This document shows, piece after piece, positions 1-11,331 of a DNA stretch of 64,000 bases. Within the stretch, counting starts at the first letter, position 1. Every line of letters begins with the position of its first letter. Position numbers and translations under genes: made by a program. The notes beneath the pieces are model-generated. The model searched no databases and was not told the DNA's origin. It worked only from the letters and a program-made list of their open reading frames with translations. The stretch spans positions 1,178,001 to 1,242,000 of the forward strand of contig NZ_JACHKA010000001.1 of assembly GCF_014203955.1 (NCBI RefSeq), read 5' to 3'. This stretch comes from Sphingobium lignivorans. Its GTDB lineage: Bacteria > Pseudomonadota > Alphaproteobacteria > Sphingomonadales > Sphingomonadaceae.

Positions 1-45
1 ATCAATCGCTTGGCGACCCCAATTCGCCGCGCTAAGAGGCTGCGC

Positions 46-831
46 ATGACTGCTTCCCCCATGCGCCGTGTCGCTCTGCTGGCCGCCGTGCTCCTGCCCG
101 CCATTCTCGTCGCGGGCTGCGCGCGCAACCAGAACCGCGCCGACACCCAATATGTCGCCCGCGACGTCAGCACGCTCTACATGGCGGGCAAGCAGCGCCT
201 CGATCGCGGCCGTTTCGCGGAAGCGGCAATCCTGTTCGACGAGGTCGAGCGGCAGCATCCCTATTCGCCCTGGGCGCGCCGGGCGCAGCTCATGAGCGCG
301 TTCAGCTATTATGCAGCGCGTGACTACACCAAGTCGATACAGTCGGCGCAGCGCTTCCTGTCGATCCACCCCGGCAACCGCGACGCGCCTTATGCTTATT
401 ATCTGATCGCGCTCTGTTATTACGAGCAGATCAGCGACGTGACGCGCGACCAGAAGATCACGCTGCAGGCCAATGACGCGCTGGGCGAGCTGATCCGCCG
501 CTTCCCCGATTCGCGCTACGCGGCCGATGCCCGCCTGAAGCTCGATCTCGTTGCCGACCATCTGGCCGGCAAGGAAATGGAGATCGGCCGTTTCTACCAG
601 CGCCGTCGCGAGTGGATCGCGGCCACGATGCGCTTCCGCAAGGTCATCGATACCTATCAGGCGACGAGCCACACGCCCGAGGCGCTGCACCGGCTTGTCG
701 AGAGCTATCTCGCGCTCGGCATGCCGGAAGAGGCCAAGCGCGCTGCCGCCGTGCTGGGCAAGAATTATCCCGACTCGACCTGGTATGAGCGCTCCTATCG
801 CCTGATGCAGCAATATGCGCCCAACGCCTGA
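46..831 (+). CDS. bamD: BamD, outer-membrane protein assembly lipoprotein
   Basis: Lipoprotein component of the BAM complex, which inserts beta-barrel proteins into the outer membrane; it works in the periplasm anchored to the outer membrane. The protein has 261 residues. A short basic N-terminus and hydrophobic stretch end in a lipobox (LVAGC, lipidated Cys25). TPR-like helical repeats follow, with the family's 'AGKQRLDRGRFAEAAILFDE' and 'ANDALGELIRRFPDSRYA' type segments. I chose ATG 46 because an AAGAGG ribosome site lies just upstream; a TTG at 10 would add 12 residues and displace the signal peptide. It is followed by recN, a bamD-recN order common in alphaproteobacteria. Family assignment is firm. 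Confidence 0.93.
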   Translation: MTASPMRRVALLAAVLLPAILVAGCARNQNRADTQYVARDVSTLYMAGKQRLDRGRFAEAAILFDEVERQHPYSPWARRAQLMSAFSYYAARDYTKSIQSAQRFLSIHPGNRDAPYAYYLIALCYYEQISDVTRDQKITLQANDALGELIRRFPDSRYAADARLKLDLVADHLAGKEMEIGRFYQRRREWIAATMRFRKVIDTYQATSHTPEALHRLVESYLALGMPEEAKRAAAVLGKNYPDSTWYERSYRLMQQYAPNA

Positions 832-960
832 CCGGACGCGCCTGCCGGCTGGCGGGTGAGTTTCGGACCGGGGCGGCGGGCACTGGCCACCACCATCATC
901 GCGGACCGGCGCAATCGCGCGTGACAGGCACGGGCGCAATCGACTAACTCTCTGCCGGCC

Positions 961-2625
961 ATGCTCACCGGGCTCTCCATCCGCAACATCGTGCTCATCG
1001 AAGCGCTCGATCTCGCTTTCGACGGCGGGCTGACCGTGCTCACCGGCGAGACGGGCGCGGGCAAGTCCATCCTGCTCGATGCGCTGGGCCTCGCGCTCGG
1101 CATGCGCGCGGACAGCGGGCTCGTGCGGGCGGGCACGGCGCAGGCGAGCGTCACCGCCAGCTTCGAGCCGCCGCTGCCCGGCACCGCGCTGGCCGCGCTG
1201 CTCGCGGAGAACGAGATCGCGCAGGAGCCCGGCGAGCCGCTGCTCATCCGCCGTACCCTGAAGGCGGATGGCGGGAGCCGCGCGTTCCTCAACGATCAGC
1301 CCTGCTCGGCGGCGCTGCTGAAGGATGTCGGCGCGCTGCTGGTGGAAATCCATGGCCAGCATGACGAGCGAGGCCTGCTCAACCCGCGCGGCCACATGGA
1401 CCTGCTCGATGCCTATGGCGGGATGGACAGTGGCGCGGTGCGTGCCGCCCATGGCGCCTGGCAGACGGCGCAGGGTCGACTGGAGGCCGCGCGCGAGGCG
1501 CTGGACAGCGCGGCGAAAGAGCGGGACTATCTCGCCCATGCCGTGGAAGAGCTCAGCCGCTTCGCCCCCGAGCCGGGCGAGGAGGAGGCGCTGGCAAGCG
1601 AGCGCGCGGCGATGCAGAAGGGCGCCCGGCTGACCGAGGACCTCGCCACGCTGGAAACGCTGCTCGGCGGATCGGACGGCGCGCTCTCGGGGCTGCGTCA
1701 GGCGGCGCGGCGGCTGGACCGGATCGCGCCCGAGCATGATCTGCTGGCCGCGGCGCTGGCATCGCTGGATCGCGCCGTGATCGAGGCCGCCGAGGCCGAG
1801 GACCAGCTGGCCCGCGCAAGCGAGGCGCTCGCTGCCGACCCCGCCCGGCTGGACGCGATCGAGACGCGGCTGTTCGATCTGCGCGCGCTCGCCCGCAAGC
1901 ATCAGGTCGCGCCGGACGATCTGGCCGACCTCTCGGCGCGCATGGCGACCCAGCTCGCCCGGATCGACGCGGGCGAGGCGGGGCTGGCCGAACTCGAGGA
2001 CGAAGTGGCGCAGGCCCGCGCGGCTTATGAAGCCGCCGCGCAGGCGCTGAGCGAGGCCCGCCGCGCGGCCGCAAAGCGGCTCGATGCGGCAATGGCCGGC
2101 GAGCTGGCGCCGCTCAAGCTGGATGCCGCGCGCTTCCGCACCGATGTCGAGCCGCTGCCGGAAGGGCAATGGCGCGCCTCCGGGCGGGATCGCGTGGAGT
2201 TCATGATCTCGACCAATCCCGGCGCGCCCTTCGCGCCGCTGACGAAGATCGCGAGCGGCGGCGAGCTGTCCCGCTTCATCCTCGCGCTCAAGGTGGCGCT
2301 GGCGGCGCAGGGCGCGGCGGGGACGATGATCTTCGACGAGATCGACCGGGGCGTGGGCGGCGCGGTGGCAGGCGCCATCGGCGAGCGGCTCTCCCGGCTG
2401 GCGGGCGGCGCGCAGGTCATCGTGGTGACGCACAGCCCGCAAGTCGCGGCGCGCGGGGCGGGACATCTGCTCATCGCCAAGTCCTCGGAAGGCACGATCA
2501 CCCGCACCGGCGTCCACCCGCTCGACGAGGCCGAGCGGCGCGAGGAAATCGCCCGCATGCTCTCCGGCGCTGCCGTCACCGACGAGGCGCGGGCGCAGGC
2601 GGACCGGCTGCTGGAGGGCGTGTGA
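961..2625 (+). CDS. recN: RecN, DNA repair SMC-like ATPase
   Basis: Cytosolic ATPase of the SMC family that acts on double-strand breaks with RecA. Of 554 residues, the N-terminal ATPase half carries Walker A GETGAGKS at 29-36 and the RecN-type 'LVEIHGQHDERGLL'. The middle is Ala/Glu/Arg-rich and predicted coiled coil (about 150-390). The C-terminal half has the ABC signature 'SGGELSRFILALK' and Walker B 'MIFDEIDRGVGG', followed by 'VVTHSPQVAA'. Length is normal for the family. It lies 129 bp after bamD in the same direction and may share its transcript. ATG 961 gives the canonical 'MLTGLSIRNIVLIEAL' start. Confidence 0.96.
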   Translation: MLTGLSIRNIVLIEALDLAFDGGLTVLTGETGAGKSILLDALGLALGMRADSGLVRAGTAQASVTASFEPPLPGTALAALLAENEIAQEPGEPLLIRRTLKADGGSRAFLNDQPCSAALLKDVGALLVEIHGQHDERGLLNPRGHMDLLDAYGGMDSGAVRAAHGAWQTAQGRLEAAREALDSAAKERDYLAHAVEELSRFAPEPGEEEALASERAAMQKGARLTEDLATLETLLGGSDGALSGLRQAARRLDRIAPEHDLLAAALASLDRAVIEAAEAEDQLARASEALAADPARLDAIETRLFDLRALARKHQVAPDDLADLSARMATQLARIDAGEAGLAELEDEVAQARAAYEAAAQALSEARRAAAKRLDAAMAGELAPLKLDAARFRTDVEPLPEGQWRASGRDRVEFMISTNPGAPFAPLTKIASGGELSRFILALKVALAAQGAAGTMIFDEIDRGVGGAVAGAIGERLSRLAGGAQVIVVTHSPQVAARGAGHLLIAKSSEGTITRTGVHPLDEAERREEIARMLSGAAVTDEARAQADRLLEGV

Positions 2626-2645
2626 GTGTTGCGGGAGAAGGGCGG

Positions 2646-2685
2646 CACCACCCCGGCCCCGCCTCTGAAGAGGAGGGGAGCAAAA
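2646..2685. repeat. Intergenic hairpin repeat, copy 1 (REP-like)
   Basis: A CACCACCCC lead is followed by an imperfect stem (GCCTC...GAGGAGGGG around a TGAA loop) and the tail GGAGCAAAAT. The same lead, stem and tail occur again at 3169-3210. It sits just after the recN stop and may act as a terminator or processing site. I recall similar hairpins between genes in sphingomonad genomes, but a genome-wide count is needed. Confidence 0.6.
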
Positions 2686-2717
2686 TGATGCAGCGGTTCG
2701 CCTCGCGAAGGTCGAGC

Positions 2718-2933
2718 CTAAGGACGAGGATCCCTGCTGAGGACGCGCTTCGCCAGTCCGACAACGCCGACGCCGAGCACAGCGATACCAAGCAAGCCGG
2801 TCAGCAGCAGAGCCGTTGTCAGCCCGTTCGCGCCCGATCTGGGAGCCGCGAACACGTTGAACCCAACGACCGCTATAATCGCGATGAGCAAAAGCGCCGC
2901 GTAAGAGCGTACTTTCCTGAAGTCGTCTGCCAC
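2718..2933 (-). CDS. Small two-TM membrane protein, unknown function
   Basis: I do not recognise a family. The 71-residue protein has a short polar N-terminus and two hydrophobic segments: about 12-30 (starting 'AALLLIAIIAVVGFNVFAA') and about 39-60 ('TALLLTGLLGIAVLGVGVVG'). A basic tail follows, so it is probably an inner-membrane protein with both ends inside. The start is GTG 2933 with an AGGGAG site seven bases upstream. It is convergent with recN and lies between the two copies of the hairpin repeat. Support is the ribosome site plus two clean membrane segments; no homology could be tested. Confidence 0.5.
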   Translation of the reverse strand: MADDFRKVRSYAALLLIAIIAVVGFNVFAAPRSGANGLTTALLLTGLLGIAVLGVGVVGLAKRVLSRDPRP

Positions 2934-5345
<2,412 letters not shown>

Positions 5346-5413
5346 GCGTCCGGCGGGGGGGCGTGGGCAAATTCCGGTGCATGGTGGGCGCACCCTGTTA
5401 CGTCATTCACGAT

Positions 5414-5517
5414 GTCATCCCGGACTTGATCCGGGATCCCGCTGCCTTGATCCTCGCCAGGCCGGGCCGGTTTGAGAAAAAGAAAGAAGCTGGATCCCGG
5501 ATCGAGTCCGGGATGAC
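5414..5517. repeat. Large inverted repeat, 26-bp arms, downstream of ligA
   Basis: The left arm 5414-5439 and right arm 5492-5517 are reverse complements with one mismatch, separated by 52 bp that include an A/G-rich tract. Each arm is itself partly palindromic (CCGGA...TCCGG). The arm sequence (GTCATCCCGGAC...) matches the dispersed intergenic palindromes common in alphaproteobacteria. It could fold into a long stem and end ligA transcription. Confidence 0.8.
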
Positions 5518-5661
5518 GACGTAAATAACTGAAAAGGCGCGCTTTCGGTTTTTCAAGTCCGCGAGCCTGCCTATGCCGCCCGGTGCCACCGTTCAGGCTC
5601 GGCTCAGCCGGCACCTGTCAGGAACGCCGCCTTTGCGGATGATCCGGCACGGGAGGCGGCC

Positions 5662-5814
5662 ATGCATCACAAGCGCGGACGGGCGCGCAATCGGCGCGCG
5701 GGCTGCAAGCTGTGCAAGCCCTGGAAAGCGAACGGCGTGCGCACCGAGCGGCCGGATGGCGAGCGCTTCAGCGATCATCGGCGCCGGTTCGCGGACGGGT
5801 TCGGCGCGGCTTGA
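5662..5814 (+). CDS. Small basic CxxC protein, conserved hypothetical type
   Basis: A 50-codon gene with a strong GGGAGG site five bases before ATG 5662, ending TGA 5814. The product is very basic at its N-terminus and has the core 'RRAGCKLCKPWKANG' with a single CxxC at residues 15-18, then 'GERFSDHRRRFADG'. From memory, this core matches a family of tiny uncharacterised proteobacterial proteins with an 'RAGCLxCKPxKxNG' motif. A single CxxC could bind half a metal site or make a disulfide; the basic tract could contact nucleic acid. No function is known to me. Its stop is 20 bp from the stop of the convergent E1 gene. Confidence 0.72.
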   Translation: MHHKRGRARNRRAGCKLCKPWKANGVRTERPDGERFSDHRRRFADGFGAA

Positions 5815-5833
5815 AGGTCGCGGCCGTCCTGCT

Positions 5834-8182
5834 TCAGGGGCGCAGGAAGAGATTGGCGGTAGCCTCGACGATGGCGTCTGAGCCGAGGCGGTAAACGGCG
5901 TAGAGATCGGGCAGGTCGCCGGTCTGGCCGAACCGGTCGAGGCCGAGCGGGCTGACTCGCATGCCGCGCACGGCGCCCAGCCAGGACAGGGTTGAGGGCG
6001 AGCCGTCCACGACCGTCACCAGCCCGGCGCGTGGATCGAGCGCGTCGAGAAGCCTGTCGACATGGCTCGGCGTCGCGGGCGCGCCTGACCAGCGCTCGGC
6101 GCGGGACTCGGACCAGCCGCGGTGCAGCAGGTCCGGGGATGTCACGTTGAGCAGGCCGACGCCGGGAAGATCCTCGACGAGGATCGCCCAGGCCTCCATC
6201 ACCTCGGGCGCGATGGCGCCGGTGAAGACGAGCGCTGCCTCGGCGCCCGGCCCGGGCCGCTTGACCCAGTAGCCGCCCTTGAGCGCATCGGCCTGCCAGT
6301 CGTCGCTCTCGCGCTCGATCTGGTCGATGACGCGCGTGGAAAGGCGCAGATAGACCGAGCCGCCGTCCGCCGCCTGCATGTGCCCGAAGGCCCAGTGCAT
6401 GATGAGCGCCAGCTCATCGACGAAGGCGGGCTCGAAATAAGTGAGATTGGGCTGGCCCATGCCGATCAGCGGCGAATAGATCGACTGATGCGCGCCGCCT
6501 TCCGGCCCGAGCGTCAGGCCCGACGGCGTGGCGACCAGCAGGAAGCGCGCATCCTGGTAGCAGCCATAATTGAGCTGATCGAGCCCGCGCGCGATGAAGG
6601 GATCGTAGACCGTGCCGACAGGCAGCAGCCGCGTGCCGAACAGCGGCCCGGACAGGCCGAGCGCGGCGAGCATCAGGAAGAGATTGCTCTCCGCGATGCC
6701 CAGCTCGATATGCTGGCCGGCATCGTGCCCCTGCCATTTCTGCGCCGAGGGAATGCGGGCCGAGTGGAACACATCCTTGAGCTCGCGGCGGCGGAAGAGG
6801 CCGCGCTGGTTCACGAAACCGCCCAGGTTGGTGGAGACGGTCACGTCCGGCGAGGTGGTGACGATGCGATCCGCCAGCGGATGGCCCGACTTGGCGAGAT
6901 CGAGCAGGATGCGGCCGAAGGCGGCCTGCGTCGACTGTTGCGGATCGGCCGGCGGGGGGAGGCTGTCCGGCAGGGGCACGGGTGCCGCTTCCGGGGGCGC
7001 GTCACGCCGGGCCAGGGGCGAAGCCTCGACAAAGGCCTTCAGCGCCGCGGCGGTGTTGTCGCCAAGGCCGCCATAAGGCTCCCATTCCTCGCCCGGCGCG
7101 ATGCCCATGCTCTCCCGCAGCGCTTCCATCTGCGCCGGGTTCATGAGCCCCGAATGATTGTCCTTGTGGCCCGCGAAGGGCAGGCCGAAGCCCTTGACGG
7201 TGTAGGCGATGAACAGGGTCGGGCGATCGTCGTCGATACGCTGGAAGGCATCGACCAGCGTCTCCATGCAGTGGCCGCCCAGATTGGTCATGAGCGCGGC
7301 CAGACCGGCATCGTCGAAGGACGCGATCAGGCCGGCCACATCCGGCACGCCCGCAAGGTCGGCAAGCAGACGTTCACGCCATGCGCTGCCGCCCTGATAA
7401 GTGAGCGCCGCGAAATCCGCATTGGGGCAGGCATCGATCCAGTCCGCCAGCGCCTGGCCGCCCGGCCGGCTGAAGGCCGCGCGCTGGAGCTTGCCGTGCT
7501 TGAGCGTGACGACGCGCCAGCCGCAGGTGCGGAAGATGTCGTCGAAGCGGCTGAACATGCGGTCCGCCGTGGTGGCATCGAGCGACTGGCGATTATAGTC
7601 GACGATCCACCAGCAATTGCGGATCTCGTGCTTGTAGGCCTCGATGAGGCATTCGTAGATATTGCCCTCGTCCAGCTCCGCGTCGCCCATCAGGGCAATC
7701 ATCCGCCCGGCCCGCTCCTGCGGCAGGGCGCCATGGGCGATCAGATAATCCTGCACCAGACTGGCGAAGGCCGTGATGGCGACGCCGAGACCGACCGAGC
7801 CAGTGGAGAAATCCACGCGAATCCGGTCCTTGGTGCGCGAAGGGTAGCTCTGCGCGCCGCCCATGCCCCGGAAGCGCTTGAGCTGGTCGAGCGTCTGATG
7901 GCCCAGCAGATATTCGATGGCATGGAGCACGGGACCGGCATGGGGCTTGACTGCCACCCGGTCATTGGGCCGCAGGATATGAAAGTAGAGCGCCGCCATG
8001 ACGGCCGTCATCGAAGCGCAGCTTGCCTGATGGCCGCCGACCTTGAGCCCGTCCCGGCTCTCGCGGATATGATTGGCATTGTGGATGGTCCAGGACGCGA
8101 GCCAGCGCAGCCGCCCGTCCAGCGCCTCCAGCGAAGCGAGCAGGTCGTCCGGAATGGCCGGCCTATCGGATGTCATGGTCAT
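5834..8182 (-). CDS. AceE/MdeB-like 2-oxo acid dehydrogenase E1 (ThDP enzyme)
   Basis: A 782-residue thiamin-diphosphate enzyme of the homodimeric pyruvate dehydrogenase E1 type, with transketolase-like fold. The N-terminal ThDP domain has 'DGLKVGGHQASCASM' (45-59), 'KPHAGPVLHAIEYLLG' and the ThDP/Mg motif GDAELDEGN (166-174) ending at 'VDYNRQSLD' (Asn198). A central pyrimidine domain and a C-terminal domain follow. It is shorter than AceE (about 885). Its start overlaps the stop of the threonine dehydratase gene (ATGA, 8179-8182), implying translational coupling. 2-oxobutyrate is therefore a likely substrate, as for Pseudomonas MdeB (an AceE relative acting on 2-oxobutyrate). Family is firm; substrate is inference. 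Pyruvate remains possible. Confidence 0.8.
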   Translation of the reverse strand: MTMTSDRPAIPDDLLASLEALDGRLRWLASWTIHNANHIRESRDGLKVGGHQASCASMTAVMAALYFHILRPNDRVAVKPHAGPVLHAIEYLLGHQTLDQLKRFRGMGGAQSYPSRTKDRIRVDFSTGSVGLGVAITAFASLVQDYLIAHGALPQERAGRMIALMGDAELDEGNIYECLIEAYKHEIRNCWWIVDYNRQSLDATTADRMFSRFDDIFRTCGWRVVTLKHGKLQRAAFSRPGGQALADWIDACPNADFAALTYQGGSAWRERLLADLAGVPDVAGLIASFDDAGLAALMTNLGGHCMETLVDAFQRIDDDRPTLFIAYTVKGFGLPFAGHKDNHSGLMNPAQMEALRESMGIAPGEEWEPYGGLGDNTAAALKAFVEASPLARRDAPPEAAPVPLPDSLPPPADPQQSTQAAFGRILLDLAKSGHPLADRIVTTSPDVTVSTNLGGFVNQRGLFRRRELKDVFHSARIPSAQKWQGHDAGQHIELGIAESNLFLMLAALGLSGPLFGTRLLPVGTVYDPFIARGLDQLNYGCYQDARFLLVATPSGLTLGPEGGAHQSIYSPLIGMGQPNLTYFEPAFVDELALIMHWAFGHMQAADGGSVYLRLSTRVIDQIERESDDWQADALKGGYWVKRPGPGAEAALVFTGAIAPEVMEAWAILVEDLPGVGLLNVTSPDLLHRGWSESRAERWSGAPATPSHVDRLLDALDPRAGLVTVVDGSPSTLSWLGAVRGMRVSPLGLDRFGQTGDLPDLYAVYRLGSDAIVEATANLFLRP

Positions 8183-9423
8183 GCGACCTCGCTGAAGGAG
8201 TAAGGCGCCGTCTGCATCGGTTCGATGAGATTGGCATCATAGCCGGCATCATGCAGGGCCTGCAACAGCACGCGATTGCGGTCCCTGTCCGGCAGCTCGA
8301 CCGTGAAGATCGCATTAGCCGAACGGGCCGAGGCCCCCCCGAATACGCGATCATGCGAGACTTCCAGGATATTGCCGTCGAGCTGGCCGATGATCGTCGC
8401 CACCGCGCCGAGGAGGCCGGCATTGTCGAGCATCGAGACGCGCAGACGGATGAGCTGGCCCGAGCGTGCGAGATGGCGCTGGAGCATCGCGGTCAGCACG
8501 CGCATGTCGATATTGCCGCCGCACAGGATCAGGCCGACGCTCTTGCCCCGGAAGCGCTCCGGCTCGGCCAGCACGGCCGCGAGGCTGGCGGCGCCCGCGC
8601 CTTCGCACAGGGTCTTCTCGATCTGCAGCAGCAGGGCGACGGAATCCTCGATCAGCGCCTCAGGCACCACGATCACATCGTCGACCAGTGCCTGCGCGGC
8701 GGCGAGCGTGAGCACGCCGGGCTTCGCCACCGCGATGCCCTCGGCGACCGAGGTGCCCCCGGCGAGCGTGCCCGAATAGCGACCGAGCGCGAGCGCCATG
8801 GAAGGATAGAGCTCGCTCTGCACGCCGATGACCTGCGTGGCCGGGGAGAGGGCCTTGAACACGGTGGCGACGCCGCCGATCAGGCCGCCGCCGCCCACGG
8901 CGACCAGCGCCACGTCCAATGGCGGACCCTGCTCGACCATTTCGAGTGCGATGGTGCCCTGACCGGCGATGATCTCGGCATCGTCGAACGGGGAAATGAA
9001 CGTGAGGCCCTGCTCGATATAGCGCGGCACGGCCATGCTTGCCTCCGCGAAGTCCTTGCCCGTAAGGTCGACGGTGGCGCCGAAGCTGGCGGTGCGCTTG
9101 ACCTTCACGGTGGGGGTGGAGAGCGGCATGACGATGGTCGCAGGGATGCCGAGGCGGCGGGCATGGAGCGCCACGCCCTGGGCATGATTGCCGGCGGACA
9201 CCGCGACGACCCCGCGCTGGCGCGCCTCCTCGCCCAGCGTGAGCAGCTTGTTGAGCGCGCCGCGCTCCTTGAACGAGCCGGTGAACTGAAGATTCTCGAA
9301 CTTGAGCCAGATTTCCGCGCCGGTCAGCTCGGAGAGAGTCTGCGAATGCAGGAAGGGCGTCCGGACGATCGCATTGCCCAGCCGTTCGGCGGCCAGTCGG
9401 ACGTCTGCAAGTGTCAATGTCAT
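8179..9423 (-). CDS. Threonine dehydratase (threonine ammonia-lyase) with ACT domain
   Basis: PLP-dependent cytosolic enzyme that deaminates threonine (and serine) to 2-oxobutyrate and ammonia. In the 414 residues the catalytic domain (1 to about 320) has the PLP-lysine motif GSFKERGA (Lys52), 'VSAGNHAQGVALHARRLG' and a glycine-rich phosphate loop 'VAVGGGGLIGG'. A single C-terminal ACT domain (about 330-404, 'RLRVSMLDNAGLLGAVATII') is the short form usual for catabolic or TIGR01127-type enzymes, rather than the two-ACT biosynthetic IlvA. It sits 141 bp after the M20 gene and overlaps the E1 gene, so its product would feed the dehydrogenase directly. Confidence 0.88.
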   Translation of the reverse strand: MTLTLADVRLAAERLGNAIVRTPFLHSQTLSELTGAEIWLKFENLQFTGSFKERGALNKLLTLGEEARQRGVVAVSAGNHAQGVALHARRLGIPATIVMPLSTPTVKVKRTASFGATVDLTGKDFAEASMAVPRYIEQGLTFISPFDDAEIIAGQGTIALEMVEQGPPLDVALVAVGGGGLIGGVATVFKALSPATQVIGVQSELYPSMALALGRYSGTLAGGTSVAEGIAVAKPGVLTLAAAQALVDDVIVVPEALIEDSVALLLQIEKTLCEGAGAASLAAVLAEPERFRGKSVGLILCGGNIDMRVLTAMLQRHLARSGQLIRLRVSMLDNAGLLGAVATIIGQLDGNILEVSHDRVFGGASARSANAIFTVELPDRDRNRVLLQALHDAGYDANLIEPMQTAPYSFSEVA

Positions 9424-9564
9424 CTATGATCTCCGAACCACGGGAGTCGCGCCACCGCTCCGGAAGCGAGACCTTCCGGCGGGCGGGTCCGGACAAGGGA
9501 CCGGGCGCCGTTCGCTGTCGCGGCGGGGCCGGCCAAACCGGCCCCGGCCGTCATCTCTATAGCT

Positions 9565-11163
9565 CTATTGCGTCTTTTCGAGTGTCGGCCACTTGACGCC
9601 GAGCTGATCCAGATAAGTCTTGTACTTTGCCGGATTGTAATAATAGGGCCGCATCTTTTCGCGGAATTGCTCCATGATGTCGGCATTCATTTCGATATAG
9701 GGTTTCTCATTCGTGAGAACCGGCTGGTATTTGACCTCCTTAGTCTGAACATCGGTGAAATAGGTCTTGGCCGAGGCCAGGAGCTCCGGCTTCGTCATGA
9801 GATCGAGCATGGTCATGGCCATCGCCTTGGCCCCGGCGACGGCGCCCTTGTGCGCAATGGGCGTGGCCATGGCGATGGCGTTCGACCAGTTGTGGCCGGG
9901 CAGGTTCGGAATGTTGGACGGGAAGCGAATGGTGATCGTCGGCTTGGTCCAGGAGACATCCCCGATGTCGTCCGAGCCGCCGCTCTTGGGCTCGGGCACG
10001 GGCGCCGCGAGCGCATCCAGCTCGGTATCGAGCCCGGTCTGCTTTCCCTCGACGAGCTTCTGCACGGCCTTGGCGAACTGCTGTTCCTCCGCCGTCCAGG
10101 TCGGCAGGCCGACCTTCTTGATATTCTCGAAAGCGGCTTCCGCGATCGGCTTGCTCATGTGCCGGGGCGCAGCCGTGCCGATGATGCGGCTGGAGACGGT
10201 CGTGTCCGTCATCATCGCGGCCGCATCCGCCATCTTCTTGCTGATGTCGAAGTTCTTGCGGATATGGTCGAAGGTCTGCTCGCGGACATAGTACCAGACC
10301 GTCGCGGACGAGGGGACGACATTGGGGAAGTCGCCGCCATCCTTGATGACATAATGCGAGCGCTGCTCGGGCCGCAGATGCTCGCGGCGGAAGTTCCAGC
10401 CGATGTCCATCAGCTCGACGGCATCGAGGGCGCTGCGGCCGCGCCAGGGCGCGCCGGCCGAATGGGCAGATTCGCCACTGAAGGTATAGAGCACCGAAAT
10501 GCCGCCGGTGCCGCTCTGCTCGCCCCAGCTCGTGCCGAGATTCGAGCCGACATGCGTGAAGAGCACGGCATCGACATCCTTGAACATGCCGTCCCGCACG
10601 AAGAAGGCCTTGGCCGCGACCGGCTCCTCCGCGACGCCGGGCCAGAGCAGCAGGGTGCCGGGGATCTTCTCCCGGATCATGATGTCCTTGACCGCGAGCG
10701 CGGCCGCGATGTTCACGGCCTGCCCGGAATTATGGCCCTCGCCATGGCCGGGCGCGCCCTCGACGAGCGGCTCGCGCCAGGCGACGCCCGGCTTCTGGCT
10801 GGCCTTGGGAATGCCATCGAGATCCGAGCCGACGGCGATGACCGGGCCGCCTTCGCCATTCTTCCACACCGCCGTCCAGGCCGTGGGCATGCCGGAGACG
10901 CCGCGCGTCACGGTGAAGCCGTTCTTCTCGAGAATGGCCGTGATATATTTGGAGGTCTCGAATTCCTGCATGCCCAGCTCGCCGAAGCTGAAGATGGAAT
11001 CGATCATCTCCTGCACGAGCTTGCTCCGGCTCTCCACGCCCTTCACGGCTTCGGTCTTGAGTGCCTCGACGCGCTCGGGGGCGACCTGGGCAAGCGCGGC
11101 GTCAGCGCCGATGAGACTGAGGAGCGCAATGACCGCCCGGCTTCCCGCAGCAAATGAATTCAT
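9565..11163 (-). CDS. Exported M20 amidohydrolase (AbgB-like)
   Basis: Metal-dependent amidase or peptidase of the M20 family. Start ATG 11163 gives 532 residues with a signal peptide ('VIALLSLIGADAALAQ', cleavage near 26), so it acts in the periplasm; an upstream frame to 11286 lacks such a start. The M20 fold shows 'SDLDGIP', 'GEGHNSGQAVNIAAALA' (metal-binding His) and 'LLWPGVAEEPVAAKAFF' (Glu-Glu). The dimerisation domain contains 'GESAHSAGAPWRGRSALDA' and a late 'HNWSNAIAMA'. The overall pattern resembles AbgB (p-aminobenzoyl-glutamate hydrolase) and related dipeptide amidases. It follows the M14 peptidase by 168 bp and probably belongs to the same peptide-use operon. Exact substrate unknown. 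Confidence 0.82.
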   Translation of the reverse strand: MNSFAAGSRAVIALLSLIGADAALAQVAPERVEALKTEAVKGVESRSKLVQEMIDSIFSFGELGMQEFETSKYITAILEKNGFTVTRGVSGMPTAWTAVWKNGEGGPVIAVGSDLDGIPKASQKPGVAWREPLVEGAPGHGEGHNSGQAVNIAAALAVKDIMIREKIPGTLLLWPGVAEEPVAAKAFFVRDGMFKDVDAVLFTHVGSNLGTSWGEQSGTGGISVLYTFSGESAHSAGAPWRGRSALDAVELMDIGWNFRREHLRPEQRSHYVIKDGGDFPNVVPSSATVWYYVREQTFDHIRKNFDISKKMADAAAMMTDTTVSSRIIGTAAPRHMSKPIAEAAFENIKKVGLPTWTAEEQQFAKAVQKLVEGKQTGLDTELDALAAPVPEPKSGGSDDIGDVSWTKPTITIRFPSNIPNLPGHNWSNAIAMATPIAHKGAVAGAKAMAMTMLDLMTKPELLASAKTYFTDVQTKEVKYQPVLTNEKPYIEMNADIMEQFREKMRPYYYNPAKYKTYLDQLGVKWPTLEKTQ

Positions 11164-11331
11164 GTGATATTTCCCTTTATCCATCCCCGCCGCGACGGAC
11201 GGGGTTGCGCTGTGCGATGAACCGGCGATGCCCCCCGGTCCCACCGGACCGGAACGGATTCCCCATGCACGGGAACGGAGGAACATGCATGGCGAAGGCC
11301 GAACCGGTCCGGTAGCTCGAAGCTGCCCCTT

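Noticed and set aside
6122..8203. 693-codon plus-strand frame over the E1 gene
   Set aside because: Antisense shadow of a gene with clear ThDP motifs; translation is Arg/Glu/Gly-rich without any fold.
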